A program made the translations under genes and the position numbers. A stretch of 64,000 bases of DNA from JAHIJO01 sp964486075 (GTDB lineage: Bacteria > Verrucomicrobiota > Kiritimatiellia > JAAZAB01), in the NCBI GenBank assembly GCA_964486075.1, contig CAZALU010000005.1:9530-73529 (forward strand), given 5' to 3'. The notes beneath the pieces were generated by a model. It worked only from the letters and a program-made list of their open reading frames with translations, had not been told where the DNA came from and did no database searches. This document shows positions 24,001 to 32,421 of the stretch, in pieces (position 1 is the first letter of the stretch; each line of letters begins with the position of its first letter).

Positions 24001-26810
24001 AACAGCCGCCGCCCGCTGACGCACAGCCTCCAGAACACTTGGGCGATGGCGTCGAGATAAACACCGGCTTGAAAAGGAATGACCGCGAAATCCAGGCCCT
24101 CAACGGCCCAGGCACGCAGTTCGTCAAAGAACGTCCGTTCCAAGTGCGCCGGCCAGGAGGCTTGTTTCGATTTGGAAAACAGCGCGTGGCCGGTGCGCGC
24201 CAAGCCGGGCATAAAATAAATGAAAAGCAAGGCCGCGGTCCAGCGCCAAGCCAGGGCGGGAGCGATCAGCCAGCCGCACACTAAGGCCGCCAGCAGGGCG
24301 GCCGGCACCAGGCTGCGCCGTAGGTTATCGAAGATCATCCATCTGGCCAGGACGCCGAGCGGATTGGGCACGCGCCGTCCATCCGGACCGGGCGGCGCCG
24401 GCAACAGCCAGCGCGCAATTTGCCAATCGCCCCGCACCCAGCGGTGATGCCGCCGGGAATCGCCCAGGTAGGCAGACGGGGAATCCTCGATTAGCTCCAC
24501 GTCGTTAATGAATCCGCAACGGGCGTAACAACCTTCAATCAGATCGTGGCTAAGGATGCGATTGGGCGGGAAGCGGTTGCCCGTGGCCTTGTGGAACGCC
24601 TGCACATCGTAGATGCCCTTACCGACAAAGGGGCTCTCGCCGCAGATATCGTGATAGACGTTGGATAGTTCATGAGTATAGGGATCCAGCCCGGTTTCTC
24701 CAGCGTAGAGCCGGGCGAATACGGAACGCTGGGATCCGATCAGGCTGGCGCCCAAGCGCGGCTGCAACACCCCGTACCCTTGCGTCACGCGATCCGTGTC
24801 CGGATCCAGGCGCGGCCGATTGAGCGGGTGGGCAATCGTCCCGACCATTTTCATCGCCGCTTGCGGCGGCAGTTGGGTATCGGAATCCAACGCAATAACG
24901 TACTTAATCGAGCGTAAAAGCGGCAGGTCGCCTTCGATGACCGTGAAAGGATCGCGCGCGCCTTCACATATCAGGCGGTTGAAAGCCTCCAGTTTGCCGC
25001 GCTTGCGTTCATAGCCCATCCAGGTCTGCTCAGCGGGATTCCAAGCGCGGGGCCGATAGAGCAGGAAGAACGGCGCTGTTCCGAACGCCGTGTATTTTTT
25101 ATTCAAGCGCCGAATGCCCGCGACCGCTGCCTCGAGTACAGACGCCTCGTGTGGCAGTTGCGCCCGGTCCGCGTCCGGAAAATCCAGCAGGACGCCGAAG
25201 CACAGGTTGGCCTGGCGATTGGCCAGGTAGCAGATTTCAAGATGTTCGACCAACCTGCTCGCGCTCTGTTCTGAATACAGCAAGGTGGAGATGGCCACCG
25301 CCGTGCGGTGCTCCTCGGAAACTCCTTTGGAAAAATCCATCCGGGCCAGGTAACGCGGCGGGACCAGGAACGTCGCGATCAAGTTGGTTAGCATGACCGC
25401 CGATCGCGAAACAGCCAGCAGGATAACCACCGCCGCCAAGACGCCGCATCCCCAGTGCGTCGGCAGCAGGCGGGCGCTTTGCCACAAAAACGGCGCGGCC
25501 AACAGCGCCGTCAATCCGGCAATGACCGGCAAATACACCCCCAGCGGGCGACGCAGAACCCTGCGGCATATTTTCCGGATCAGCCCCGGCCGATAGCCCA
25601 GCGCGCCCTGAAGTTCGCGCAACCCGGCATCGCCCAGGAAATACCCGACATGCTGCTCGCGGGGATCAGCGGCGGCGGATTGCCGGCGCGCCTCGGCCAG
25701 CTGGATTGCCGTTTCCGCCACCACCTCTTCCGGCTTGCCGCTCTTTTTAGCCAGGCCTTCCACGATATGCCGGTAACGATCGCGGGTCCGGAAATCCATC
25801 CGCGCATACGCGCCGGCCGGATCGCGGCGCAGAATGGCTTCGGTCAGACTGATAGCTTCCACGAAATCACGCCAGTCAATGGCGTTCAAGGCTTTCAGGC
25901 TGGTAATAGTATTGCCGATGGACACCTGGTCGGCTGCCTGGTCCTGGCTCTCGGCCTGCTGAATCAGTTCGATCGTCTGCCCTTGCAGCGACAGTTCCTG
26001 TTCAATCCAATCGATGGCCAGCCCGATAACCGAGTGCACTCCTTCAATGTTGGCGTATAGCTCGGCGATAAAAGGCGGCGACATGGGCGGGTTGGCCCGC
26101 ACAAAATCGGCCAGTTCAGTCACGAACAGGCGCGGGTCTTTCCGCACCACGGCCACAAACCGCCGCGACCATTCGAGCGCCATGGCGCGATGCTGTCGCC
26201 GCCAGGCGATGCGATAGGCAACCCGCCGCAGATTCTCCAGCAGGGTCAGCCTGAGCATGATGGGAATGGCCCACAGTTCCCCCAGCTTCAGAAAGCGCAC
26301 GCGCTGGTAAGCTTTCGCAAAATGGGTGACGTTATCGGCATCCACGCATCCGTCCGTGTGCGAGACCAGCTCCAAGGCCAGGTCGTAAATCCGGGGAAAT
26401 CCCTTGAGGGGCCCGGTCCGCAGGCGGGGCAATTCCCGGCTGTAGCCTTTGGGCAGATGCATACGGGCAATATCGACCTGCTCCGCGATTAGATAGTAGT
26501 TGTCCAGCAGCCATTCGCCGGCCGGCGACACCTGCTGTCCGGCGCGGACCGCCTCGGCAACGGTATCATACGATTGGCGTATAATGCGTGCGTTTTCGGT
26601 CAGTCGCGGCAACAGGCACTCGGGGCCCGGCCGGAGGTCGAGGTCGTGCGCGGCGGCCAGGGCTGCGCCGTGCCTGCCAAATTGTTCCAAGCCGAAAAGC
26701 TCGGCTCGCAAGGGCGGTTCGCGCGCATCCAGAGACAAATATCGACCCATGCGTCGCCGGAATTTACCGACTAGGCGTCGAATCGGTTCCAATTTAAATA
26801 AAGCGGTCAC
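18036..26810 (-). CDS. ndvB: Cyclic beta-1,2-glucan synthase (NdvB/ChvB type)
   Basis: At 2924 aa this is the full-size inner-membrane enzyme that primes, elongates and cyclises beta-1,2-glucan from UDP-glucose. Residues about 1-400 are helical. Membrane helices follow (GVYLPVIAGLTALLAAPF, near 425; more near 460). The GT84 transferase part has the metal motif DSDTQLPPQ near 640 and RRHHRWVRGDWQIARWLLP near 790. A second membrane cluster spans about 830-1000, a glycoamylase-like domain follows (RTSPTNMGMGLISALAAYDF, near 1060), and two GH94-type phosphorylase-like regions complete the protein, the last with GGDWNDGMNRVG near 2605. The start codon is GTG; the ribosome site is weak. Cyclic glucans act in the periplasm in osmotic adaptation and host interaction. 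A MATE transporter gene lies just upstream on the same strand, 145 bases away. Confidence 0.93.
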   Translation of the reverse strand: MTALFKLEPIRRLVGKFRRRMGRYLSLDAREPPLRAELFGLEQFGRHGAALAAAHDLDLRPGPECLLPRLTENARIIRQSYDTVAEAVRAGQQVSPAGEWLLDNYYLIAEQVDIARMHLPKGYSRELPRLRTGPLKGFPRIYDLALELVSHTDGCVDADNVTHFAKAYQRVRFLKLGELWAIPIMLRLTLLENLRRVAYRIAWRRQHRAMALEWSRRFVAVVRKDPRLFVTELADFVRANPPMSPPFIAELYANIEGVHSVIGLAIDWIEQELSLQGQTIELIQQAESQDQAADQVSIGNTITSLKALNAIDWRDFVEAISLTEAILRRDPAGAYARMDFRTRDRYRHIVEGLAKKSGKPEEVVAETAIQLAEARRQSAAADPREQHVGYFLGDAGLRELQGALGYRPGLIRKICRRVLRRPLGVYLPVIAGLTALLAAPFLWQSARLLPTHWGCGVLAAVVILLAVSRSAVMLTNLIATFLVPPRYLARMDFSKGVSEEHRTAVAISTLLYSEQSASRLVEHLEICYLANRQANLCFGVLLDFPDADRAQLPHEASVLEAAVAGIRRLNKKYTAFGTAPFFLLYRPRAWNPAEQTWMGYERKRGKLEAFNRLICEGARDPFTVIEGDLPLLRSIKYVIALDSDTQLPPQAAMKMVGTIAHPLNRPRLDPDTDRVTQGYGVLQPRLGASLIGSQRSVFARLYAGETGLDPYTHELSNVYHDICGESPFVGKGIYDVQAFHKATGNRFPPNRILSHDLIEGCYARCGFINDVELIEDSPSAYLGDSRRHHRWVRGDWQIARWLLPAPPGPDGRRVPNPLGVLARWMIFDNLRRSLVPAALLAALVCGWLIAPALAWRWTAALLFIYFMPGLARTGHALFSKSKQASWPAHLERTFFDELRAWAVEGLDFAVIPFQAGVYLDAIAQVFWRLCVSGRRLLEWQTAAATARGISHRLAATIKVMWLAPATAIGLACVLAARGMTDWGLAGPVLALWLIAPLIVWITSHPLTPRRTQLTPAQFGFLRKLARRTWAYFEHFGGAEHHWLPPDNFQEVPEPSVAARTSPTNMGMGLISALAAYDFGYLSVGQLIWRTEQTLASMDKLERYRGHFYNWYDTHTLNPLLPLYVSTVDSGNLAGHLTTLSEGLRELPGAPILPVHWRAGIEDAVQILLEEMEGRPVSATPSVPNSILNNIRSQMVALCSTPPFLPTIYRTLPEFRALLAGLAPGFAADEQAKEISFWLTTLIASCDDLLGELRYLAPWLEELPEAHGKTGVADDPLGEALATAVGPGIKLTELAGITRHLAPLLDKIRREHPASPRVERLSELLAVAGEHATERIEAIQDLVVRCDELSEIDLAFLYDPLRHLLSLGYSLETRRCDTGYYDLLASEARLCSFLAVARGQLPLDHWFHLGRQLAPGGGAPVLVSWSGSLFEYLMPLLVMPGFDNTLLDQACRGAVRRQIRHGRRHRVPWGFSESCYNQVDSQMTYQYRAFGVPGLGLKRGLADDLVVAPYACVLALMVAPREACRNLQSMPGQGLLGRFGLYEALDYTPSRLKSSERFALIKTHMAHHSGMSLLALDFALNEQPMQRRFLANPSFRSAILLLQERIPIAGVRPRIGENVAETPDRDRADKTGQSITRTFKTADTPVPHIHLLSNGRYHVMVTNAGGGYSRWQDLALTRWREDTTRDNWGTFFYIKDTDSNHVWSTAWQPLCRDLDRYEGTYSQGMAEFRAAKDQIEVHTRIAVSPEDDIELRRMVVSNLSRKSRTLELTSYAEVVLLEPHAEIGHPVYQGLFVQTELLPDKSAILCARRPRSAQEHWPLLFHAMIIRGQPAGPAPSFETDRSLFLGRGRTPAAPAALDKNGPLSNSAGNVLDPIVAIRRQLRLRPGESVVVDAVMGIGKSREMAVSLVDKYHDHRLADRLFDVAWTHNQVLLNQLRLSEAQAQLFGRLASSILYADARFRSNPSLIARNRQGQSALWSYGISGDLPIVLLRITDLTNLDLARQLIRAYTYWRHKGLRVDLVIWAEAFSGYRQSLLDAIIGLVHGGTEGLILDQSGGIFVRNIDQVPEDDQLLIQSVARLIFSDRYGSLSEQLERRMSRETAVENLAPVATPAKQLPDERKLPRRDLTFFNGWGGFTGDGREYVITLYPGQMTPAPWVNILANPVFGSVVSESGSAYTWFTNAHEFRLTPWANDPILDPSGEAFYIRDEETGRFWSPTPAPAWGVNPYVCRHGLGYSVFEHTQDRLFSELYTYVGVDTAVKFVSIKLRNLSDRARRIGVTGFCEWVLGENRARSAMHVVTRLDPQTGAIFARNAFNSDFPGHTAFFHCSEANRSLTGNRTEFIGRNGSLAAPDALRRKQLSNRIGAGFDPCAAIQAYLEIPAGQQRELVFVLGAARNDMEARALLRSFSGNDGARQELERVWQFWKHQLGAVYVETPDQSVNFMANHWLLYQVLSSRFWGRSGYYQSSGAYGFRDQLQDSLAFLYGSPGMTRQHLLTAAGRQFVEGDVQHWWHPPSGRGTRTRISDDYLWLPFVTCRYVAATGDTGVLDEDIPFLDARPLAANEDSAFDRSRVSDQRATLYEHCARAIKHGLSFGAHGLPLMRGGDWNDGMNRVGHEGKGESVWLAFFLYDVLNKFATLAARRGDEPLARLCADQAQHLKRHIESETWDGRWYKRAFFDDGTPLGAAENPECRIDSIPQSWAVLSGAAATERATQAMQSVSELLVDRKLALIKLFDPPFDKAPWDPGYIKGYIPGVRENGGQYTHAAVWTAMAWAALRRPDEAWNCFNLLNPINHALSSEQTAIYKVEPYVMAADLYTAKGQEGRGGWTWYTGAAGWMYQLLVERLLGLTLQADRLALTPLLPAGWSEYKIHYRYRNTFYHIQVIRTEPEALQVRRVVLDNVEQSELTIPLVDDQREHFVRAEICN

Positions 26811-26955
26811 AATGGTTTTGCCTCATGCGATCTCAACCGGCCTTGAGTCTGCCGGTTTAACCTGTCTCGATGATAAAGAAAAATGATCGGGAGATTGAAG
26901 ACCAACGCATCATACAAGCAGACAGTGGTTCTATGCAAGTTTTTTCTGCACCGGA

Positions 26956-28410
26956 TCAATATAATTCGTCGGTTCCGGGCATACCGGGGCGGAGCGCCGC
27001 GAGTCCAACGCCGGGAGTCGGGAGCTCGATCACCCGCATGGTTTTCCACCGTCCCTGGCGATAGCGCCAGTGAAAAACCAGCGCCAGCATACAGATGTAG
27101 ATCGCGGCCATTGACCAGGCCGCATACAAGCCGGCCTGGAATATAACCAACGCCAGGTAAATCGGAACAACCATGACCATGACGGTTAGGATCAGAACGG
27201 TCCATCCGATAAACTTGGTGTCGCCGGCGCCTTTAAGGGCGCCGGAATAAATCACATTGAATGTGTCGAGAATGCTATATAAAGCCACGAACCTGAGCAA
27301 AACCACGACCATCTCACGTACTGCGGCAAATTCGGCCGGATCCTGGGATGGTGATTGGAAAATATTGCAGAACGCCGTTGGAAACAGCACGAACAACAAC
27401 GCCACGGTCCACATGTAGGCGCAAGTCAGGTGCATGGCGCTGCTGGTGGCCGTGACGCCGTCTTCCGGCCGCCCGCGGCCGATAGCCTGGCCTACCAGGG
27501 TGCTGACGGCAATGGCGAATCCGATCATCGGCATAAAGCACAGCGAGTTTAGGGCGAAAGCCAGGTTGCTGGCAGCCAGTTCGTTGCGCCCGAGCCGGCC
27601 AATCATCAGTAAAAAGAAGGTGAAAGCAAACGTATCCACGAAGAAATGAAGTCCGGACGGAACGCCGAATTTCAGCAGGCGTCCGAACAGCTCGCGATCA
27701 AACGCCCACCCCGAACGTACAGCATAGTTCGTCTCGTTCTTTTTCCTGAAGATCGCGAATATGAAGAGGATCAGCATCAAGGCGCTGCTGGCCACAGTGG
27801 CAATGGCCGAGCCGGCGACACCCAGCTCCGGCAGACCCCAACAGCCGTTGATCAACGCGTAATCCAACGGCACGTTGACAACCATGCCGATCAGATTGAT
27901 GACCATGATGGCGCGGGTAAGTCCCCGACCGGAGTAGAAACTTTCGACTCCGTTGACCAGCAGCGGAAAAACCGAGCCTAACATCAGGATCGAAAAATAA
28001 ACGCACTCCAGTTTTAATATATCCGGGGCATGCCCGGCGAGGCGGAAGATGGGGGCGCCGACCGGGGCGAGCGCGGCCATGATCAGGCCTGCGCCCAAGG
28101 TAAAATAGATCGCCTGCCACAGGGCGACGCCCACCCGCCGCGGCGTCCCCGCCCCGACATATTGGGCCACGAACGTGTTGGTGAATGCCGCCACGCCGGT
28201 AAAAAAACAGAGAAACATGAAAGCCATCAAACCGGCCGGTGTGGCCGCCGAGATGGCATCCAGCGAATACCTTCCCAGGAACAGCCGGTCGGTGAAGAGC
28301 ATGACGGTATAGGACCCCATGCTGATCACCAGCGGCAGGCTGATGTGCAGGATATGCCTATAACCGCCCGGCCGGGCCCAGCGCGCATAAATTTGGGAAA
28401 ACAAGGACAT
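26956..28410 (-). CDS. MATE-family multidrug/metabolite efflux transporter
   Basis: The 484 aa protein (from MSLFSQIYARW) has about twelve membrane helices in two related halves, as in MATE exchangers. Typical segments are SLPLVISMGSYTVMLFTDRLFLGRYS, NTFVAQYVGAG and GFAIAVSTLVGQAIGRGRPED. Such proteins export cationic compounds or metabolites in exchange for sodium ions or protons. The frame is open to 28542, but the first 44 residues lack family similarity and read into the transposase-scarred flank, so the internal ATG at 28410 is preferred; neither start has a clear ribosome site. It precedes the glucan synthase gene and may share a transcript, but a functional link is not shown. Confidence 0.85.
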   Translation of the reverse strand: MSLFSQIYARWARPGGYRHILHISLPLVISMGSYTVMLFTDRLFLGRYSLDAISAATPAGLMAFMFLCFFTGVAAFTNTFVAQYVGAGTPRRVGVALWQAIYFTLGAGLIMAALAPVGAPIFRLAGHAPDILKLECVYFSILMLGSVFPLLVNGVESFYSGRGLTRAIMVINLIGMVVNVPLDYALINGCWGLPELGVAGSAIATVASSALMLILFIFAIFRKKNETNYAVRSGWAFDRELFGRLLKFGVPSGLHFFVDTFAFTFFLLMIGRLGRNELAASNLAFALNSLCFMPMIGFAIAVSTLVGQAIGRGRPEDGVTATSSAMHLTCAYMWTVALLFVLFPTAFCNIFQSPSQDPAEFAAVREMVVVLLRFVALYSILDTFNVIYSGALKGAGDTKFIGWTVLILTVMVMVVPIYLALVIFQAGLYAAWSMAAIYICMLALVFHWRYRQGRWKTMRVIELPTPGVGLAALRPGMPGTDELY

Positions 28411-28559
28411 AAGTAAAAAGCAACTGTTCAGCGCCCGCGGCGGGATGCTGTCTGAGCAAACAACAGACAGCTCCGGACGCTGTTCCTGGAATAGTAGTCT
28501 GTCTTTCTCCGCCAAAGCAATCTGAAAATTGACGACTCGCACCGGAAACCAGCTCTATG

Positions 28560-28721
28560 TCATTCACGCTGGTGATGCACTTCGATCCGCGCCATGAAAA
28601 TTGACAAGCTTCGCAATGTAGCCAGGATTTGAGCGGCATCGGGGTGCCACACCTGACAGCGATCCTCGTCGTAAGAGTGGTCTCTGACGTGGTGATTCCC
28701 GTTCTCGATGCTCCACTGATT
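28560..28721 (-). pseudogene. ISAs1-like transposase C-terminal relic
   Basis: Fifty-one codons before a TGA read WSIENGNHHVRDHSYDED, then a helix with ILATLRSLSIFMARI. This matches the conserved end of ISAs1-type transposases (W-x-IEN, RD, ED, then the LR-rich helix). A stop lies just before the tryptophan and no upstream part is found, so only a fragment remains. It marks an old insertion between the MATE gene and the broken kinase gene. Confidence 0.65.
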
Positions 28722-28853
28722 TCAGGTTCTATCTCTTCCTTTGCTGAACGATACAGCCCTGGGGCCATTATCGGTGACGCGCTTTTTTGCTTAATTAGCA
28801 GGGTGTCTTGATAATGTGTGCCAAAACGACACTGTTGCAGCTTAAGTTTGCCT

Positions 28854-29538
28854 ATGAAAACAGGGTTTTTAGACAAATTGATTGACCGGCTCGATAAGCT
28901 CGACTCTTCCAGTCTGCAAACACAGTTTTTGCGTTTGATCAAAGCCAAGGGCTTGCTGGAAACCGTGTTCAACGCCCTGCAGGAGGGCATCATCGTCTTG
29001 GACGATTCGGGAGTTATCCTTTATGCCAATAATGGGGCGGCGGCCCTGCTGGGATTCAAGATCGAGGCGGCGCTGGGGTATCCATTGGCCAGGCACTTGC
29101 GGGGTATCGAGTGGAGCAGGATCGTCAATTTGGATGAGCAGGCATGGTCGAAAATGCTCAGCCGGGAAATCGAGATCAATTATCCGGAACATAAGTATCT
29201 CAATTTCTATGGATCGGAGCCGGATCAAGCAGGCCTTCTTCAATATCGTCAAGAACGCCATACAGGCCATCCCCAAGGACGGTTTGTTGACGATTTCCGT
29301 TTTCAGCAACGACCGCGCTGTCGGGATCGCGTTCCAGGATACGGGGGAGGGCATCCCACCGGAAAATTTAAGCCGCCTATTCGAGCCTTACCGCACTACC
29401 AAGCCGCAGGGCAGCGGGCTGGGCCTGATGATCGTGCAGCGGATTATCCAGGACCACGGCGGGGAGATCGAAGTGCACAGCCGGCCGAATCACGAAACGT
29501 GCGTGACGATTTTTCTACCGCTGGATCAGCGGCTATAA
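28854..29538 (+). pseudogene. Broken PAS sensor histidine kinase
   Basis: The first 120 codons encode a PAS domain (FNALQEGIIVLDDSGVILYANN, AAALLGFKIEAALGYPL). At about 29210 the frame changes: the second part, in another frame, encodes an ATPase domain beginning SRIKQAFFNIVKNAIQAIP (N box), then DTGEGIPPENLSRLFEPY (G1) and GSGLGLMIVQRIIQDHGG (G2) up to a TAA at 29538. The phosphoacceptor-histidine domain expected between them is absent. An internal deletion with frameshift is the simplest explanation. The architecture and motifs recall NtrB-like kinases. No response regulator gene is adjacent. A sequencing error alone would not restore the missing domain. Confidence 0.75.
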
Positions 29539-29638
29539 GGCCCAGGAGCTGGCCGAACAGTTCGACTGGAATCACTTAAGCCGTTTCTACCTCGAGGCCC
29601 ATCTCATGGCGCTGTCCCGCATGCACGACGAATTGTAA
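29522..29638 (+). pseudogene. Unrecognised 38-codon coding fragment
   Basis: Overlapping the end of the broken kinase in a third frame is an open stretch reading GYKAQELAEQFDWNHLSRF and YLEAHLMALSRMHDEL before TAA. The amphipathic helical look suggests the tail of a lost gene, left by the same deletion. I do not recognise the family, and it may be chance. Confidence 0.3.
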
Positions 29639-29691
29639 GGGCTCGCCATTCGGCTTGAGTCCTACCGGCCGGCCCGCTATTATCCCCTGGC

Positions 29692-32421
29692 ATGAGTTTT
29701 AAGCGGATGCTGGGATTTTCACTTGTTATCAGTCTGGCCGTGTGGGCTTGGTTTTCCTGGCCGTTGCCGCGTTATGGCGCGGCTGGGATTCCTTCCTCCG
29801 CCCACCGTGCCCAGGCCGACATTCAGCGGATGGTTCCCGGTGATCACCTGCAGTTCATGTATTACTGCCAGCTGGCGGGGGACATGGCGGTCGGCAAAAT
29901 TCCGCTGTTTTACAATCTCTACGAATTCAATACCGGCGACGACCGCGAGCGTTTTGAGCCGGATTCCTATTACGTTCCCTTTTCGCTAATTTATGCTGCT
30001 GGGGCCATGCTAGGCGGGCCGGCGTTGGGCTGGAACCTGGCGGGTTTTATCTCTATCTGGCTGACTTTCCTTCTAACCTGGCTCCTGGTCCGGCGCTGGA
30101 CGCGTGATCATTGGATTGCCGCCGCTGCGGCCCTGCTGGGAATCATCCTGCCGTTCCGCTGGATCAATCTTTTCGGCGGCAGCCCGGCCGGTTTCGCCAT
30201 GGCCTGGATTCCCGCGATCCTGCTGGGAGTGGACATGGCGGTCCGGGAGGACCGGGTCGGGGGCGGGGTGCTGGCCGGGATCGCGATCCTCATGGCTGCT
30301 TGGGGGGATCAGCATGTGTTTTTTTTCGGAACTCTGGCGGCGCCGGCCTGGTGTTGCGTGGTCTTCGCGGCGCGGCCGGATTTTCAATGGCGTAAAATCG
30401 CCGCTTATAGACGACTGGCCATGGCGCTGCTGCCCATTGCCCTGTTCGCCGGCGTCGCGCTTCTGTTTCCGGTCCTGATGAAATGGTTGTACCGCACGGT
30501 GACGGGCCTGGCACCGGTGGCGCATGCCGTCGGGCCGCGTTCGCTCCGGGAGATCATGATCTATGCTCCGGCTTGGCGGGGATTGTTCGGGATCAGCGCG
30601 CCGGGCTGTTCGGATCAAATCTATCTCGGCGTAGTTAGCATGGCGCTTATAGCGGCGGGCTGGCTGGTGATTTGTTGGTCAACGTTGCAACGAGGCTGGC
30701 AATACATCGCTGCAGATCGGCCACGACAGAGCGTGGCCCTCCATACGGAAAAAAGCTCTTGTGTTCAATGGTGGAGGGACGCGTTCCGTCGCGTCCGATA
30801 TGTTCAGATGCATAATACAGCGACTGGTGGCCAATCATCATCTTTTGATCCTGTGCCGCGCATGCTGCTCATCCTGACGCTCATGGTCCTGGCCATTTTG
30901 GCTTGCATTTTCCTGGCCCTGGGCCCTCGTGGGCCGCAGCATGGCGCCTTGTTCGAATTTTTCCGCGCCGTCATTCCGCCTTATGCCATGATCCGCCAGC
31001 CGGCCAAGATTTTCTGTCTGTTGCCATCCTTGCTGGCCGTGGCCTCCGCCCTGGCCTTGACAGCGCTGGTCCAACTCAGGCAGGGAAGGATTTGGCGGAT
31101 TCTGCTGCCGACGGTGCTGATCGGCTTAGTCTTCCTGGATTATGCCCGCCAGGTTCATCCCACGCTTTCTCTGCTGGACAAAAAACAGGACGCCTACGCC
31201 GCAGTGGCGGAGGATGCCGCGGTCGGACAGGTTCCCCCGCACGCGCTGGTGCTTCCGCTCTGGCCCGGCGATTCGCATTACGCCTCGATCTACCAGTATT
31301 TTGCCGCGCTCTACCGCGTGCGCATGCTCAACGGCTATAATCCCTTCATCAAGCAGGGCTACTTTGAAAATGTGTTCCGGCGTTTCGAGAGCGTGAACCA
31401 GGGCGGACTTTCCGAGGAACAAACAGCCGCTCTGCTCGGTATGAATGTCCGTTATATTCTCCTGCACGAAAACCTGTTTCCGGAAAAGGTTAGCCCGTTC
31501 CCGGTCACCTCGACCTTGCGGCAGCTCCTGGACCACCCACGCCTGGAATTATTGCGTCAGGACGGCAGCGTCTGGGCGTTCAAGATCCTTAATGACCGGC
31601 GGATTGCGCCGGACATGGCCCCCGCCTGGGAACCCCTTTTCCCCACGCGCCGGTTCGAGATGGAAAAAACCAGCGCCGAGTGCCGGGTGGCGATTAAACC
31701 GGATCCCGCGGCCGGCGGGCAGGCTTATGTAGCTCTCGAGGAAACCAATTCCTCTCTCAAGACGCCCCCGATACACGTGGAATCGGTGTCCAACCTGCGC
31801 TGGCTGGTACGAGCTCGCGGGCAGGGATCGCTGGCCGGCGCGCTGACGACCGCTGAACTGGTAACCGCGTTGCCGTCGATCCCGGTCCATACCACGGAGT
31901 GGACCTGGCTGAGCGTGCCCGTCCCGGTTTATAAAGGCTTTGCCAGTCTGAGCCTGAAACTGACGCTCCAATCCGGCGCGGTGGATCTCGATCTCAGTCT
32001 GCTAACGGCCGGAGCGTGGCCTCAGTTGAATCCGGGGGAAGCAGTCGTTTTGCCGGCGCCGCTTTTTTTCCATGCGGGGCACATTGATTTGTCATCCGGT
32101 AACGTAGTTTTCCGCCGGGATCATGATCCGGCGGGTGTGGTCTTGTACGGCCCAAAATTACCTCTGCCCAGGGGTGATTACACAGTGGAGATATGCTTTG
32201 TGTCTGCGGCTCCGCCAGCAACGGAATTGGGGGTGGTCAACCTGGAACAACAGGACACCAGCGGAGAAAATGTATCCCGGCCACTCTTAACATTCAGCGC
32301 CGGCCGGCCGGCGCAGGGCCGCTGGCAGCAGGCCGAAAACCTGCCGTTTAACCTGGTCTGCGTCTATTCCGGTGCCGCTGATCTGGAAATACGTCAGATC
32401 GTCCTGACTCGGCTAAAATGA
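29692..32421 (+). CDS. Large polytopic membrane protein (YfhO/GT-C-like) with in-frame repeat
   Basis: The 909 aa protein has an N-terminal helix and about ten more membrane helices up to residue 480 (for example ALGWNLAGFISIWLTFLLTWLL, IAAAAALLGIILPFRW, MLLILTLMVLAILACIFLAL). A soluble C-terminal half follows with beta-rich segments (GQAYVALEETNSS, WTWLSVPVPVYKGF). The motif order and ALVLPLWPGDS, RMLNGYNPFIKQGY resemble YfhO-like or C-type glycosyltransferase membrane proteins; no catalytic residue can be assigned. Residues about 337-383 (30700-30838) are encoded by palindromic repeat DNA and interrupt the membrane region between two helices without breaking the frame. The start ATG has no obvious ribosome site. 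A truncated polysaccharide exporter permease gene follows, suggesting a surface glycan context. Confidence 0.6.
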   Translation: MSFKRMLGFSLVISLAVWAWFSWPLPRYGAAGIPSSAHRAQADIQRMVPGDHLQFMYYCQLAGDMAVGKIPLFYNLYEFNTGDDRERFEPDSYYVPFSLIYAAGAMLGGPALGWNLAGFISIWLTFLLTWLLVRRWTRDHWIAAAAALLGIILPFRWINLFGGSPAGFAMAWIPAILLGVDMAVREDRVGGGVLAGIAILMAAWGDQHVFFFGTLAAPAWCCVVFAARPDFQWRKIAAYRRLAMALLPIALFAGVALLFPVLMKWLYRTVTGLAPVAHAVGPRSLREIMIYAPAWRGLFGISAPGCSDQIYLGVVSMALIAAGWLVICWSTLQRGWQYIAADRPRQSVALHTEKSSCVQWWRDAFRRVRYVQMHNTATGGQSSSFDPVPRMLLILTLMVLAILACIFLALGPRGPQHGALFEFFRAVIPPYAMIRQPAKIFCLLPSLLAVASALALTALVQLRQGRIWRILLPTVLIGLVFLDYARQVHPTLSLLDKKQDAYAAVAEDAAVGQVPPHALVLPLWPGDSHYASIYQYFAALYRVRMLNGYNPFIKQGYFENVFRRFESVNQGGLSEEQTAALLGMNVRYILLHENLFPEKVSPFPVTSTLRQLLDHPRLELLRQDGSVWAFKILNDRRIAPDMAPAWEPLFPTRRFEMEKTSAECRVAIKPDPAAGGQAYVALEETNSSLKTPPIHVESVSNLRWLVRARGQGSLAGALTTAELVTALPSIPVHTTEWTWLSVPVPVYKGFASLSLKLTLQSGAVDLDLSLLTAGAWPQLNPGEAVVLPAPLFFHAGHIDLSSGNVVFRRDHDPAGVVLYGPKLPLPRGDYTVEICFVSAAPPATELGVVNLEQQDTSGENVSRPLLTFSAGRPAQGRWQQAENLPFNLVCVYSGAADLEIRQIVLTRLK
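30700..30838 (+). repeat. Palindromic repeat inserted in frame in a membrane-protein gene
   Basis: Two palindromic boxes are present: 30718-30736 (GGCCACG and CGTGGCC arms) and 30776-30796 (GGACGCG and CGCGTCC arms). Bases 30772-30797 match the inverse of 34-59 with one mismatch. The translated insert is hydrophilic and rich in Arg, Gln and Ser, unlike the flanking membrane helices. Confidence 0.7.

Noticed and set aside
18432..24284. Many plus-strand frames inside the glucan synthase region
   Set aside because: They are antisense to a continuous 2924-codon gene with family motifs throughout.
26807..27205. 132-codon minus-strand frame overlapping MATE and the glucan synthase start
   Set aside because: Out of frame with both real genes and without family resemblance.
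28358..28993. 211-codon minus-strand frame over the ISAs1 relic
   Set aside because: It is out of frame with the recognisable transposase residues and reads through unrelated DNA.
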